Below are positions 9,099-17,002 of a stretch of 64,000 bases of DNA, piece after piece. Source of the stretch: Micromonospora sediminicola (GTDB lineage: Bacteria > Actinomycetota > Actinomycetes > Mycobacteriales > Micromonosporaceae); NCBI RefSeq assembly GCF_900089585.1, contig NZ_FLRH01000003.1, positions 3,734,501-3,798,500 of the forward strand, in the 5' to 3' direction. The translations under genes and the position numbers were made by a program. Each line of letters starts with the position of its first letter. Position 1 is the stretch's first letter. The notes below the pieces were generated by a model. That model was not told the origin of the DNA and made no database searches. It was given only the letters and a program-made list of their open reading frames with translations.

Positions 9099-9167
9099 GT
9101 CCCGATCATCGCGCCCCCGGGCGGAGGCGGCCGGGGTTTCGTCGTACCGGGCGGTTAGGGTGCGCCC

Positions 9168-9527
9168 GTGATCGCCGACGACTCCGATGCCGTGACCGTG
9201 GTCTTCCTGCGCATGATGCGCGCCGAGCTGCGGGCCGAGCGGGTGGGGGAGGACTCCCTCGGCCGCACCGTCGAGCTGGCGCGACGGTGGTGGGGCACCG
9301 CCGACGCGCGACTGGCCGACGCGCTGCGCGAGCTGCACGCCGAGCCGGTCGACGACACCGACCCGTCCGCGTCGGCCGCCGCCGGCCCGCTCACCCCGCC
9401 CGATCCGCGCGGCGCCGCGCTGGCCCGCTTCGCCGCCAACGCCCGCCGGCTGCGCACCGGCGAGATCAGCCCGGCCGAGTTCGACGAGATCATGGGCGCC
9501 GACGACCCGGACCGGCCGGCGACCTGA
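9168..9527 (+). CDS. Hypothetical protein, 119 residues
   Basis: I do not recognise this protein. It starts at GTG 9168 and is divergent from the archease gene, 69 bases away. It is charged, mostly helical in appearance and has no membrane segment or signal peptide. A proline/alanine-rich stretch near residues 65-80 separates an N-terminal helical part (RMMRAELRAERVG) from a C-terminal part (FAANARRLRTGEISPAEFDEIMG). It may contribute to the archease/RtcB neighbourhood, but nothing in its sequence says so. Confidence 0.6.
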   Translation: MIADDSDAVTVVFLRMMRAELRAERVGEDSLGRTVELARRWWGTADARLADALRELHAEPVDDTDPSASAAAGPLTPPDPRGAALARFAANARRLRTGEISPAEFDEIMGADDPDRPAT

Positions 9528-9573
9528 CCCGCTGCTCCCCAACCGCGCCGTTGCCACCCTCGCCCATCCATCT

Positions 9574-9634
9574 GTCGATCATGAAGTTGACCGCGTCGAA
9601 TCAGGCAATTCGCGCCGTCAACTTCATGATCGAC
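9574..9634. repeat. Long intergenic palindrome (18-bp arms)
   Basis: Arms at 9574-9591 (starting GTCGATCATGAAGTTGAC) and 9617-9634 are perfect reverse complements. Inside them CGAAT and ATTCG extend the fold. The loop is AT-richer than the surroundings. It sits between the stop of the 119-residue gene and the tail of the LysE gene, where it could end transcription from both sides. Its core (TCGATCA, G, AGTT) resembles the palindrome at 11794-11854, so it may be a dispersed REP-like element. Confidence 0.75.
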
Positions 9635-9673
9635 CTGTGAAGGGCAGGGCCGGACGGGCGGCGTGGAGGCGTT

Positions 9674-10285
9674 TTAGCGTGCGGTGAGGGCCAGGCCGAG
9701 ACCCAGCGCGAGGAAGCTGCCCGCGAAGCCGTGTCGCAGCAGCGCGGTGAGCCGAGGTCGGGACAGCACACGCCGGCGCAGCGCGCCGGCCAGGAGCGCG
9801 TACCCGGCGAAGACCACCAGCGTGACCAGCATGAACACCAGGCCGCAGAGCAGCATGCGGGCGGGGGCGGCGGGGGCGTCCGGGGGCACGAACTGGGGCA
9901 GGAACGCCACGAAGAAGACCGTGACCTTCGGGTTCAGCAGGTTCAGCAGGACCCCGTCACGGAACACGGTCGCCGCCGGGCGGGGCGCCCGCTCACCGTC
10001 CACCACCAGCGGTCCGCGTTCGCGCAGCGCCGACCAGGCCATCCAGAGCAGGTATGCCACCCCCAGCCAGGTCACCACCCGGAACGCCGGGGTGCCGGCG
10101 CGCAGCAGGGCGGCCAGACCGGTCACCGCGGCGATCAGGTGCGGGACGAGGCTGAGCGTGCAGCCGGCGGCGGCGACGAGACCGGCCCGGCGTCCGGCGG
10201 CGACCGCGGAGGCGATCGTGTGCACCACCCCGGTTCCGGGGGTGATCACCACGACCAGCGTGGTCAGCAGAAAGGCGATACTCAT
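9674..10285 (-). CDS. LysE/RhtB family amino-acid exporter
   Basis: This is a 203-residue membrane protein of the LysE family with about six hydrophobic segments; members export amino acids or derivatives. The N-terminus has the family motif ITPGTGVVHTIASAVAAGRRAG, split here by normal family variation, and the middle has the NPKV segment (LLNPKVTVFFVAFLPQF). It is divergent from a MocR-type regulator gene 29 bases away, a common pairing in which the regulator controls export. The stop lies close to the 9574-9634 palindrome. The substrate is not evident. Confidence 0.88.
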   Translation of the reverse strand: MSIAFLLTTLVVVITPGTGVVHTIASAVAAGRRAGLVAAAGCTLSLVPHLIAAVTGLAALLRAGTPAFRVVTWLGVAYLLWMAWSALRERGPLVVDGERAPRPAATVFRDGVLLNLLNPKVTVFFVAFLPQFVPPDAPAAPARMLLCGLVFMLVTLVVFAGYALLAGALRRRVLSRPRLTALLRHGFAGSFLALGLGLALTAR

Positions 10286-10314
10286 GCCGTCCAGCCTGCG
10301 GCCATAATGGCCCC

Positions 10315-11781
10315 ATGGGCAGGGCCAAAGACACCACGTCGGAGGGGTCCATAACGGCCGGTGCCGACTTCCTTCAGCTGGACATCGGCCAGGCGCCGCC
10401 GGGCGGCCGAGCGGACTGGCTGGCCGCCCGGCTGCGGGCCGCCATCGCCGACGGCCGGGTGCCGGTGGGCGCACGGCTGCCGGCCACCCGGGTGCTCGCC
10501 GGTGAGCTGGGCGTCTCCCGGGGCGTGGTCACCGAGGCCTACCAGCGGTTGGGCGAGGACGGCCACGTGGCCGGCCGGGGCCGGGCCGGGACGGTCGTGG
10601 TGGCCACCCCGGCCGCCGTGGTGGGCCGGCCGCCCACGCCGCGCCGCCCGCCGCAGGTGTTCACCGGCCGGCCGGGCGTCGAAGTGTTCGACGCGCTGCG
10701 GGCGGCGCCGGCGGAGGTGGACCTGACGCCCGGCGTACCGGACCTGGCGGCCTTCCCCCGCGCGGCCTGGCTGCGCGCCGAGCGGACCGTGCTGGACCGG
10801 CTGACGCCCGCCGCCCTCGGCTATGGTGACCCGACCGGCACGCCGGCGCTGCGGCTCGCGGTCGCCAACTGGCTGGCCCGCAACCGGGGCATCCGGGTCG
10901 ACCCGGCCGAGGTGGTGGTCGTCGCCGGGGTGTCGCAGGCGCTCGGGCTGCTCGCCCAGGTGCTGCACGCCCACGACGTGCACACGGTCGCGGTGGAGGA
11001 TCCCGGGTCGCTCGGCGTCCGGCAGCACCTGGCCAACTGGGGGCTGGCGATCCCCCCGGTGCCGGTGGACGACCAGGGCCTGCGGGTCGACCTGCTGGCG
11101 GCCACCGGGGCCCCGGCCGTGCTGCTGACGCCGGCGCACCAGTTCCCGACCGGGGTGGTGCTCGACGGCGAGCGGCGTCGCCGGCTGCTGGCCTGGGCCC
11201 GCGACGGCGGCCTGGTGGTGGAGGACGACTACGACGCCGAGCACCGCTACGACCGACCGCCGGTGCCGGCGTTGCGCGGCATGCTGCCGGACCGGGTCTG
11301 CTACACCGGCAGCGTCTCGAAGCTGCTGGCGCCGGCGCTGCGGATCGGTTGGATGCTGGTGCCGCCCCGGCTGCACGCCGACGTGGTGGCGGCCAAGCGG
11401 ATGGCGGATCTCGGCAACGCCGCGCTGCCGCAGCTCGTGCTGGCCGAGCTGATGGAGTCGGGTGCGATGGAGCGGCACCTGCGGATGCTGCGGCACCGGC
11501 ACGTGCGCCGCCGCGACGCGATGATCCGGGCGGTCCGGGCCCACCTGCCCGGCGCGGTGGTGCACGGCGCCGCCGCCGGCCTGCATCTGCTGGTCACACT
11601 GCCCGACGCGGTGGACGACGTCGCGTTGGCGGCCGAGGCGTTGCGCCGGGGCGTCAAGGTGCAGCCGCTGTCCTGGCACGGCCAGCGTCCGCAGCCGCCC
11701 GGCCTGGTCCTCGGCTACGCCGCCACCGCCCCCTCGGAGATCGACCGCGCCGTGGCCACCCTGGCCCACTGCCTCCCCTGA
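10315..11781 (+). CDS. MocR/PdxR-type GntR-aminotransferase regulator
   Basis: This is a 488-residue fusion of a GntR winged helix-turn-helix (about residues 20-95, with LPATRVLAGELGVSRGVVTEAY) and a fold-type I aminotransferase domain used as a PLP-dependent sensor. The PLP lysine is in GSVSKLLAPALR, and VEDDYDAEHRYD is the usual PLP-binding segment. Such proteins often control vitamin B6 or amino-acid genes, commonly a divergent neighbour. Here the divergent neighbour is the LysE exporter, and the 29-base gap must hold both promoters. Which effector it senses is unknown. Confidence 0.9.
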   Translation: MGRAKDTTSEGSITAGADFLQLDIGQAPPGGRADWLAARLRAAIADGRVPVGARLPATRVLAGELGVSRGVVTEAYQRLGEDGHVAGRGRAGTVVVATPAAVVGRPPTPRRPPQVFTGRPGVEVFDALRAAPAEVDLTPGVPDLAAFPRAAWLRAERTVLDRLTPAALGYGDPTGTPALRLAVANWLARNRGIRVDPAEVVVVAGVSQALGLLAQVLHAHDVHTVAVEDPGSLGVRQHLANWGLAIPPVPVDDQGLRVDLLAATGAPAVLLTPAHQFPTGVVLDGERRRRLLAWARDGGLVVEDDYDAEHRYDRPPVPALRGMLPDRVCYTGSVSKLLAPALRIGWMLVPPRLHADVVAAKRMADLGNAALPQLVLAELMESGAMERHLRMLRHRHVRRRDAMIRAVRAHLPGAVVHGAAAGLHLLVTLPDAVDDVALAAEALRRGVKVQPLSWHGQRPQPPGLVLGYAATAPSEIDRAVATLAHCLP

Positions 11782-11793
11782 CCACCCTCGCCC

Positions 11794-11854
11794 GTCGATC
11801 AAGGAGTTTGCGTCGAGTTCAGGCGCCCGAGAAGACGCAAACTCCTTGATCGAC
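11794..11854. repeat. Long intergenic palindrome (21-bp arms)
   Basis: Arms at 11794-11814 and 11834-11854 are perfect 21-base reverse complements (GTCGATCAAGGAGTTTGCGTC). Flanking CCCTCG and CGAGGG add partial pairing. It fills most of the gap between two convergent genes, the MocR regulator and the WYL regulator. It could work as a bidirectional terminator, though no T tract follows. Its arms share the TCGATCA..G.AGTT core with the 9574-9634 element. Confidence 0.78.
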
Positions 11855-11876
11855 GAGGGCTGGGGAGGGGGCGGGG

Positions 11877-12851
11877 TCAGGGTGAGGGGTAGAGGGCGGT
11901 CAGGGCGGCTGCGGTTTCGGTCAGGCGGCGGCGCAGCGGCTCGGGGGAGAGGACCTCCACCTCGGCGCCGAGGCGGAGCAGGTCGCCGTGCGCGTGGGTC
12001 AGCGACTCGATGGGAATCACCGCCCGCACCCAACCCGCCTCGTCGGGCGGGCCGGCGCTCGCCTCGGCCGCGGCGACCACCACGTCGCTGCCGACCTCAC
12101 GCAGCCGCGCGAACCCGCGTGGCGAGAGCCGCACGGCGGCCTCGTCCCGGTGCAGGCCGGCCCGGAACGCGACCACGTGCGCCCGCCACCAGCCCGGCAG
12201 GTCGAACTCGGGCCGGTCGAACGGTTCGTCGAGCGGGGTGAGGTCGAGGATCTGGTTGACCCGGTAGGTGGCCGGCTCGGCCCGGTCCGGCCGGGCCGCG
12301 ACCACGTACCAGCGGCCGCCCTTGAGCACCAGGCCGTACGGTTCGAGCACCCGCGTCACCTCGCCCCGCCAACCGCGGTAACGCACCCGGATCCGGTGCT
12401 CCCGCCACACCGCCTCGGCGGCCTCGGCCAGGTGCGGCGAGGGGTCACCGTCGGAGTACCAGCCCGGCGTGTCCAGGTGGAACCGCTGCTCCAGCCGCGC
12501 GGCCCGGTCGGCCAGCGGGGTCGGGAGCGCGGCACGCACCTTGAGCTGCACGGCGGCCACGACCGACTGGTAGCCCAACTCGGCGGCCGGACCGGGGAGC
12601 CCGGCGAAGAGCAGCCGGTCGGCCTCCTCGGCGGTCAGGCCGGTCAGCCGGGTCCGCCAGCCCTCCACCAACCGGTAGCCGCCGGCGTGCCCGGCCTCGC
12701 CGTACACCGGGATGCCGGCGGCGTGCAGCGCCTCGACGTCCCGGTAGATCGTGCGGACCGACACCTCCAGTCGGGCGGCCAGGTCGGCGGCGGTGAGCCG
12801 GCCGTGCGCCTGCAGGAGCAGCAGGATGGACAGGAGTCGACTGGCCCGCAT
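11877..12851 (-). CDS. WYL-domain transcriptional regulator (YafY/DeoR type)
   Basis: This 324-residue protein has an N-terminal HTH_11 winged helix (residues about 1-60: LTAADLAARLEVSVRTIYRDVEALHAAG) and a C-terminal WYL domain (around 140-230: RVRYRGWRGEVTRVLEPYGLVLKGGRWYVVA). WYL domains bind nucleic-acid or nucleotide ligands in characterised members. It is divergent from the gene at 12895; the 43-base gap holds an inverted repeat that is a good operator candidate, so it probably represses itself and the next two genes. Confidence 0.9.
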   Translation of the reverse strand: MRASRLLSILLLLQAHGRLTAADLAARLEVSVRTIYRDVEALHAAGIPVYGEAGHAGGYRLVEGWRTRLTGLTAEEADRLLFAGLPGPAAELGYQSVVAAVQLKVRAALPTPLADRAARLEQRFHLDTPGWYSDGDPSPHLAEAAEAVWREHRIRVRYRGWRGEVTRVLEPYGLVLKGGRWYVVAARPDRAEPATYRVNQILDLTPLDEPFDRPEFDLPGWWRAHVVAFRAGLHRDEAAVRLSPRGFARLREVGSDVVVAAAEASAGPPDEAGWVRAVIPIESLTHAHGDLLRLGAEVEVLSPEPLRRRLTETAAALTALYPSP

Positions 12852-12854
12852 CCA

Positions 12855-12871
12855 CTGACACTAGCTGTCAG
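12855..12871. promoter_or_regulatory. Inverted-repeat operator candidate for the WYL regulator
   Basis: CTGACA (12855-12860), a 5-base spacer CTAGC, and TGTCAG (12866-12871) form a perfect dyad between the divergent WYL regulator and the gene starting at 12895. Its central place in a 43-base gap suggests control of both genes. Confidence 0.55.
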
Positions 12872-12894
12872 GGGAGTGGTCGTACCGTCCGGCC

Positions 12895-13371
12895 ATGGCT
12901 TTCCACGACAAGGAGCTGACCGTGCCGGGAACCGTCGAGGTCGCCGGCCGGCACGTCAAGCGCTACCACATCGACCAGCCGGACCGCCGGCTCGAGGCGC
13001 GGGTGGTCGACGCCGCCTACGCGTACCTGCCGTCCCTGCTGCCCGCGCCGGACCCCACCACCCCGCCGGCGAGCTGGGTGGTGCTGCACCGGGGCGCGGA
13101 CACCGGCGCGTACCTGCTGGCGTACAGCTGGTTCTTCGACAACGTCGTCCAGTGCCGCATCGCGATCGCCGGGCAGCCCGCGCTGGACTGCCCGGACGAC
13201 GACCCGGCGCACTTCGTCGACCTGGACCGGCCCGGCGTGGGCTGCGTCTGGGAACTGGGCGTGCTGGAGCACGAGCGGACCGCCTGGATCCGGCACGTGC
13301 TCGCACCGGACACACCCGACCTGGCCGGCTACCTGGCCGACGCGCGCGTCGAGGGGCCGGTGGGACGCTGA
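12895..13371 (+). CDS. Conserved hypothetical protein, 158 residues
   Basis: I do not recognise a named family. The protein is soluble, with no signal peptide, and contains several aromatic-rich strands (TGAYLLAYSWFFDNVVQCRIAIAG, ending VWELGVLEHERTAW). It looks like a small alpha/beta protein. It is divergent from the WYL regulator and its stop overlaps the next start by one base, so the two proteins are probably made together and controlled by that regulator. WYL regulators are often next to small uncharacterised enzymes of this kind. Confidence 0.7.
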   Translation: MAFHDKELTVPGTVEVAGRHVKRYHIDQPDRRLEARVVDAAYAYLPSLLPAPDPTTPPASWVVLHRGADTGAYLLAYSWFFDNVVQCRIAIAGQPALDCPDDDPAHFVDLDRPGVGCVWELGVLEHERTAWIRHVLAPDTPDLAGYLADARVEGPVGR

Positions 13372-13826
13372 TGGGCGACTTCGACTTCTTCGTCGGCACC
13401 TGGGACGTGACCAACCGGCGGCTGCGGGAGCGCCACGTCGGCGGCGACGACTGGGACGAGTTCCCCGGCACCAGCGAGGCACGCTCGTTCTTCGACGGCG
13501 CCGGCAGCTTCGACGAGATCCGCTTCCCGACCCAGGGCTTCTCGGGCTCCACCGTGCGGCTGCTCGACCCGGCGACCGGGCTGTGGTCGATCTGGTGGAT
13601 GAACAGCCGGCGCGGGGTGCTGGAGCAGCCGCCGGTGGTGGGCCGGTTCACCGACGGCGTCGGCACGTTCTACGCCGACGACAGCGACGAGGGGCGGCCG
13701 GTGCGCTGCCGGTTCCTCTGGTCGGCGATCACGCCGACCTCCTGCCGTTGGGAGCAGGCGTTCTCCACCGACGGCGAGCGCACCTGGGAGACCAACTGGA
13801 TCATGGAGTTTCGGCGGGCGGCCTGA
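13371..13826 (+). CDS. Lipocalin-like DUF1579-type protein
   Basis: This 151-residue protein starts with FDFFVGTWDVTNRRL, the start typical of small lipocalin-like domains in which a G-x-W motif opens the barrel. Repeated beta-strand patterns and the closing WRWEQAF-like segment (SCRWEQAFSTDGERTWETNW) fit that fold. The ligand is unknown. The ATG overlaps the previous stop (TGATG), so it is coupled to the 158-residue gene and should respond to the same WYL regulator. Its 3' end overlaps the convergent TetR gene by 26 bases. Confidence 0.7.
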   Translation: MGDFDFFVGTWDVTNRRLRERHVGGDDWDEFPGTSEARSFFDGAGSFDEIRFPTQGFSGSTVRLLDPATGLWSIWWMNSRRGVLEQPPVVGRFTDGVGTFYADDSDEGRPVRCRFLWSAITPTSCRWEQAFSTDGERTWETNWIMEFRRAA

Positions 13827-14478
13827 CCGGTGGCGTGGTGGTCCGGTAGATCGCGGTCAGCCAGACGTCCAGCAGCACGTCGACCACGTCCCGCTCGGCC
13901 ACGGCCGGGCCGTCGCCGGCGAAGGTCGCGTACCAGACCCGTTCGTTCATCGAGTTGAGCGCGATGGCGAGGTCCCGGGCGGGCAACCCGTCCGGGGCCG
14001 CGCCGCGCGCGCGTTCCACCTCGATCGCGGCCTGCACCGCGCGCACCCAGCGTTCCAGGACCTCGGCCCAGAGCCGCCGCACCTCGGCGTTGGTGCCGCG
14101 CACCTGGGCGCAGGCCAGCACCACGTCCCGGTGGCCGCCGAAGGCGGCGTGGAACCGGGCGATCAGCTCCCGCCAGCGGGCGCGCGGGTCCTCGGCGAGG
14201 CGGTCGAGCACGTCGCCGGCGGCGGCGTTCGCCTCCTCGGTCACCCGGTCGAGCAGGGTGAGCAGCACCGCGTCCTTCGACGGGAAGTAGAAGTAGAACG
14301 TGGGGCGGGAGATGCCGGCGCCCCGGGCCAGGTCGTCGATGGAGATGTCGCCGAACGGGCGCTCGCGCAGCAGCCGCTCGGCGGTGGCCAGGATCGCCGT
14401 CTCCCGGTCGTCACCGGTGGACCGGCCGGCCCGCCGCCCGCGCGGTACGGCCCCGGTCGGCGTGCGCGCACTGGTCAT
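13801..14478 (-). CDS. TetR family repressor, EthR-like
   Basis: This is a 225-residue TetR-type regulator. The DNA-binding domain spans about residues 27-75 (FGDISIDDLARGAGISRPTFYFYFPSKDAVLLTLLDRV), and the remainder is a helical ligand domain. The FYFYFPSK form is the one seen in EthR-like proteins that control Baeyer-Villiger monooxygenases. It is divergent from just such a monooxygenase, with a strong palindrome between them. Its 3' end overlaps the convergent gene at 13371-13826 by 26 bases. The inducer is unknown. Confidence 0.88.
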   Translation of the reverse strand: MTSARTPTGAVPRGRRAGRSTGDDRETAILATAERLLRERPFGDISIDDLARGAGISRPTFYFYFPSKDAVLLTLLDRVTEEANAAAGDVLDRLAEDPRARWRELIARFHAAFGGHRDVVLACAQVRGTNAEVRRLWAEVLERWVRAVQAAIEVERARGAAPDGLPARDLAIALNSMNERVWYATFAGDGPAVAERDVVDVLLDVWLTAIYRTTTPPVRPPAETP

Positions 14479-14502
14479 GTCGGCCGATGCTACACCCGCT
14501 CG

Positions 14503-14559
14503 ACACCCTGTCGAATCAACTCGACAGGGTGTTGACTGGCCTCGACGCCGGTGGATAGT
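14503..14559 (+). promoter_or_regulatory. TetR operator overlapping the monooxygenase promoter
   Basis: ACACCCTGTCGA (14503-14514), spacer ATCAAC, and the exact reverse complement (14521-14532) form a 12-base-arm palindrome. The distal arm runs into a -35-like TTGACT (14532-14537), and GATAGT (14554-14559) stands 16 bases later as a -10. Binding of the repressor here should block the monooxygenase promoter, and the site also lies just upstream of the repressor gene. Confidence 0.7.
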
Positions 14560-14604
14560 GTCCGGGCCACCGCCGGGAGAACCGCGGGGAGAACGGGAGA
14601 AGCC

Positions 14605-16104
14605 ATGGCCTCCGACCACGTCGACGTCCTCATCGTCGGTGCCGGCCTGTCCGGCATCGGGGCCGCCGTCCACCTGGGACGCGAGTGTCCCGGCAAGACC
14701 TACGCGGTGCTGGAGGCCCGGGACGCCATCGGCGGCACGTGGGACCTGTTCCGCTACCCGGGCATCCGCTCCGACTCGGACATGTACACCCTCGGCTACG
14801 CGTTCAAGCCGTGGACCGACCCGAAGGCCATCGCCGACGGCGACTCGATCCGGGCGTACGTGCGGCAGACCGCCCGCGAATACGACGTGGAGCGGCACAT
14901 CCGCTTCCGCCACCGGGTGGTGCGCGCCGAGTGGGACAGCGCCACCGCCCGCTGGACCGTGCGCGCGCACCGCGACGACACCGGCGAGGACGTGACGCTC
15001 ACCTGCGCGTTCCTGTTCACCAACTCCGGCTACTACCGCTACGACGAGGGCTACACGCCCCGGTTCCCCGGCGTCGAGCGCTACGCCGGCACACTCGTGC
15101 ACCCGCAGCACTGGCCCGACGACCTGGACTACGCCGGTAGGCGGGTGGTCGTGATCGGCAGCGGCGCCACCGCGGTCACCCTGGTCCCGGCGATGGCCGA
15201 GCGGGCCGCCCACGTCACCATGCTCCAGCGCTCACCCACGTACGTGATCTCGCTGCCGTCGCGCGATCCGTTCGCCGACGCCGCGCGACGCTGGCTGCCC
15301 CCGAAGGCCGCGTACGCGGTGGCGCGGTGGAAGAACGTCACGCTCGGGGTGGCCAACTTCCAGCTCAGCCGGCGCGCCCCCGGCCTGGTGAAGCGGTTCC
15401 TGCGGCGGGCCGCCAAGGGTCGCCTCCCGGTCGGCTACGACGTCGACCGGCACTTCTCGCCCCGCTACGACCCCTGGGACCAGCGGCTCTGCGTGGTGCC
15501 CGACGGGGACCTGTTCACCGCGCTGCGCGAGGGCCGGGCCGCGGTGGTGACCGACACCATCGAGACGTTCACCGAACACGGCGTCCGGCTCGCCTCCGGC
15601 ACGGAACTGCCGGCCGACGTCGTGGTCACCGCCACCGGCCTCAACCTGCTCGCGCTGGGCGGCATGACGCTGGTGGTCGACGGCGCCGAGGTCGACCTGG
15701 CCCGGACGATCGCCTACAAGGGCATGATGCTCTCCGGGGTGCCCAACTTCGCCATGACCATCGGCTACACCAACGCCTCCTGGACGTTGAAGGCCGACCT
15801 GGTCGCCACCTACGTCTGCCGGCTGCTGCGGCACCTCGACGACACCGGCCAGCAGATCGTCACCCCGCTCGCCCCGGACACCGACGACCTGGAGCCGATC
15901 ATCGACCTGAAGTCCGGGTACGTGCTGCGCGCCGTCGACCAGCTGCCCAAGCAGGGCCCGCAGGCGCCGTGGCGGCTGCACCAGAACTACCCCCGGGACG
16001 TACGGCTGATGCGGCACGGTCCGCTGACCGACGGCGTACGGTTCGCCCGGGCCGGCACGCCGGTCGCCGCGGCGGTGGCGACCTCGGGAGGAACCGATGC
16101 GTGA
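14605..16104 (+). CDS. Flavin-containing (Baeyer-Villiger type) monooxygenase
   Basis: This 499-residue FAD/NADPH enzyme should oxygenate ketones, sulfides or similar compounds. The FAD motif GAGLSG is at residues 12-17, the monooxygenase fingerprint is YAGTLVHPQHWP, and the NADPH motif is VIGSGATAV. The C-terminal half has the ATGLN segment found in EthA-like enzymes. ATG at 14605 follows GGGAGA. An SDR gene (8-base overlap) and a hydrolase gene follow. With the divergent EthR-like repressor the order resembles the mycobacterial EthA/EthR and MymA units, so an oxidation, alcohol/ketone interconversion and ester hydrolysis sequence is plausible. The substrate is not known. Confidence 0.9.
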   Translation: MASDHVDVLIVGAGLSGIGAAVHLGRECPGKTYAVLEARDAIGGTWDLFRYPGIRSDSDMYTLGYAFKPWTDPKAIADGDSIRAYVRQTAREYDVERHIRFRHRVVRAEWDSATARWTVRAHRDDTGEDVTLTCAFLFTNSGYYRYDEGYTPRFPGVERYAGTLVHPQHWPDDLDYAGRRVVVIGSGATAVTLVPAMAERAAHVTMLQRSPTYVISLPSRDPFADAARRWLPPKAAYAVARWKNVTLGVANFQLSRRAPGLVKRFLRRAAKGRLPVGYDVDRHFSPRYDPWDQRLCVVPDGDLFTALREGRAAVVTDTIETFTEHGVRLASGTELPADVVVTATGLNLLALGGMTLVVDGAEVDLARTIAYKGMMLSGVPNFAMTIGYTNASWTLKADLVATYVCRLLRHLDDTGQQIVTPLAPDTDDLEPIIDLKSGYVLRAVDQLPKQGPQAPWRLHQNYPRDVRLMRHGPLTDGVRFARAGTPVAAAVATSGGTDA

Positions 16105-17002
16105 CCTGGAGTTCGCCGGCGGCACGGCGGTGCTCACCGGCGCGGCGAGCGGCATCGGCGCGGCGCTGGCCCACGGGCTGGCCCGGCGCGGCGCGGACCT
16201 GGTCCTGCTCGACCGGGACGCCGACGGCCTGGCGACGGTCGTCGCGGCGATCCGGGCCGCCCACCCCGACCGGCGGGTGCAGACCCACGTGGTCGACCTC
16301 GCCGACGCCGACGCCACCGACCGGGTGGCCGCGGAGATCCACCGCGCGCATCCCCGGATCCGGCTGCTGGTCAACAACGCCGGCGTCGCGCTGGGCGGCC
16401 GGTTCGACCAGGTGACACTGGAGGAGTTCCTCTGGGTCATCGAGATCAACTTCCGGGCGGTGGTGCGGTTGACCCACGCGCTGCTGCCCGCGCTCAAGAC
16501 CGAACCGGGTTCCCACCTGGTCAACGTCTCCAGCCTGTTCGGCCTCATCGCCCCGGCCGGACAGGCCGCGTACGCGGCGAGCAAGTTCGCCGTGCGCGGC
16601 TTCACCGAGGCGCTGCGGCACGAGCTGGTCGACGACGGCATCGGCGTCACCTCGGTGCATCCCGGCGGCATCCGGACCCGGATCGCCGCCAGCGCCCGGG
16701 TGGGCAGCGGCGTCTCCGTCGAGGAGTACGAGGTCGGCCGCCGCCAGTTCGAGAAACTGCTCACCATCGACCCGGCGACCGCCGCCGAGGTGATCCTGCG
16801 CGGCGCGCGGCGGCGTCGGGGCCGGGTGCTGATCGGCTGGTCGGCGAAGCTGCCCGACCTGCTCGCCCGGATCGCGCCGGCCGGGTACGGCAAGGTGCTG
16901 GCCCTGGGCATGCGCCCGCGTCCGGCCCGGGTGCCGGCACCGCGCCCGCCCGCCACCGACCCGGCCCCGACGGCCGCTGCGGAGCCCGGACGGCCGGCGT
17001 GA
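16097..17002 (+). CDS. Short-chain dehydrogenase/reductase
   Basis: This is a 301-residue NAD(P)-dependent SDR. The cofactor motif TGAASGIG is at residues 14-21, LVNNAG marks the central strand, and the catalytic serine and YAASK tetrad segment are present (NVSSLFG, then YAASKFAVRGF). It overlaps the monooxygenase gene by 8 bases and the hydrolase gene by 4, so it belongs to the EthR-controlled operon. It probably makes or consumes the carbonyl that the monooxygenase acts on. The C-terminal 30 residues are proline/alanine rich. Confidence 0.9.
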   Translation: MRDLEFAGGTAVLTGAASGIGAALAHGLARRGADLVLLDRDADGLATVVAAIRAAHPDRRVQTHVVDLADADATDRVAAEIHRAHPRIRLLVNNAGVALGGRFDQVTLEEFLWVIEINFRAVVRLTHALLPALKTEPGSHLVNVSSLFGLIAPAGQAAYAASKFAVRGFTEALRHELVDDGIGVTSVHPGGIRTRIAASARVGSGVSVEEYEVGRRQFEKLLTIDPATAAEVILRGARRRRGRVLIGWSAKLPDLLARIAPAGYGKVLALGMRPRPARVPAPRPPATDPAPTAAAEPGRPA

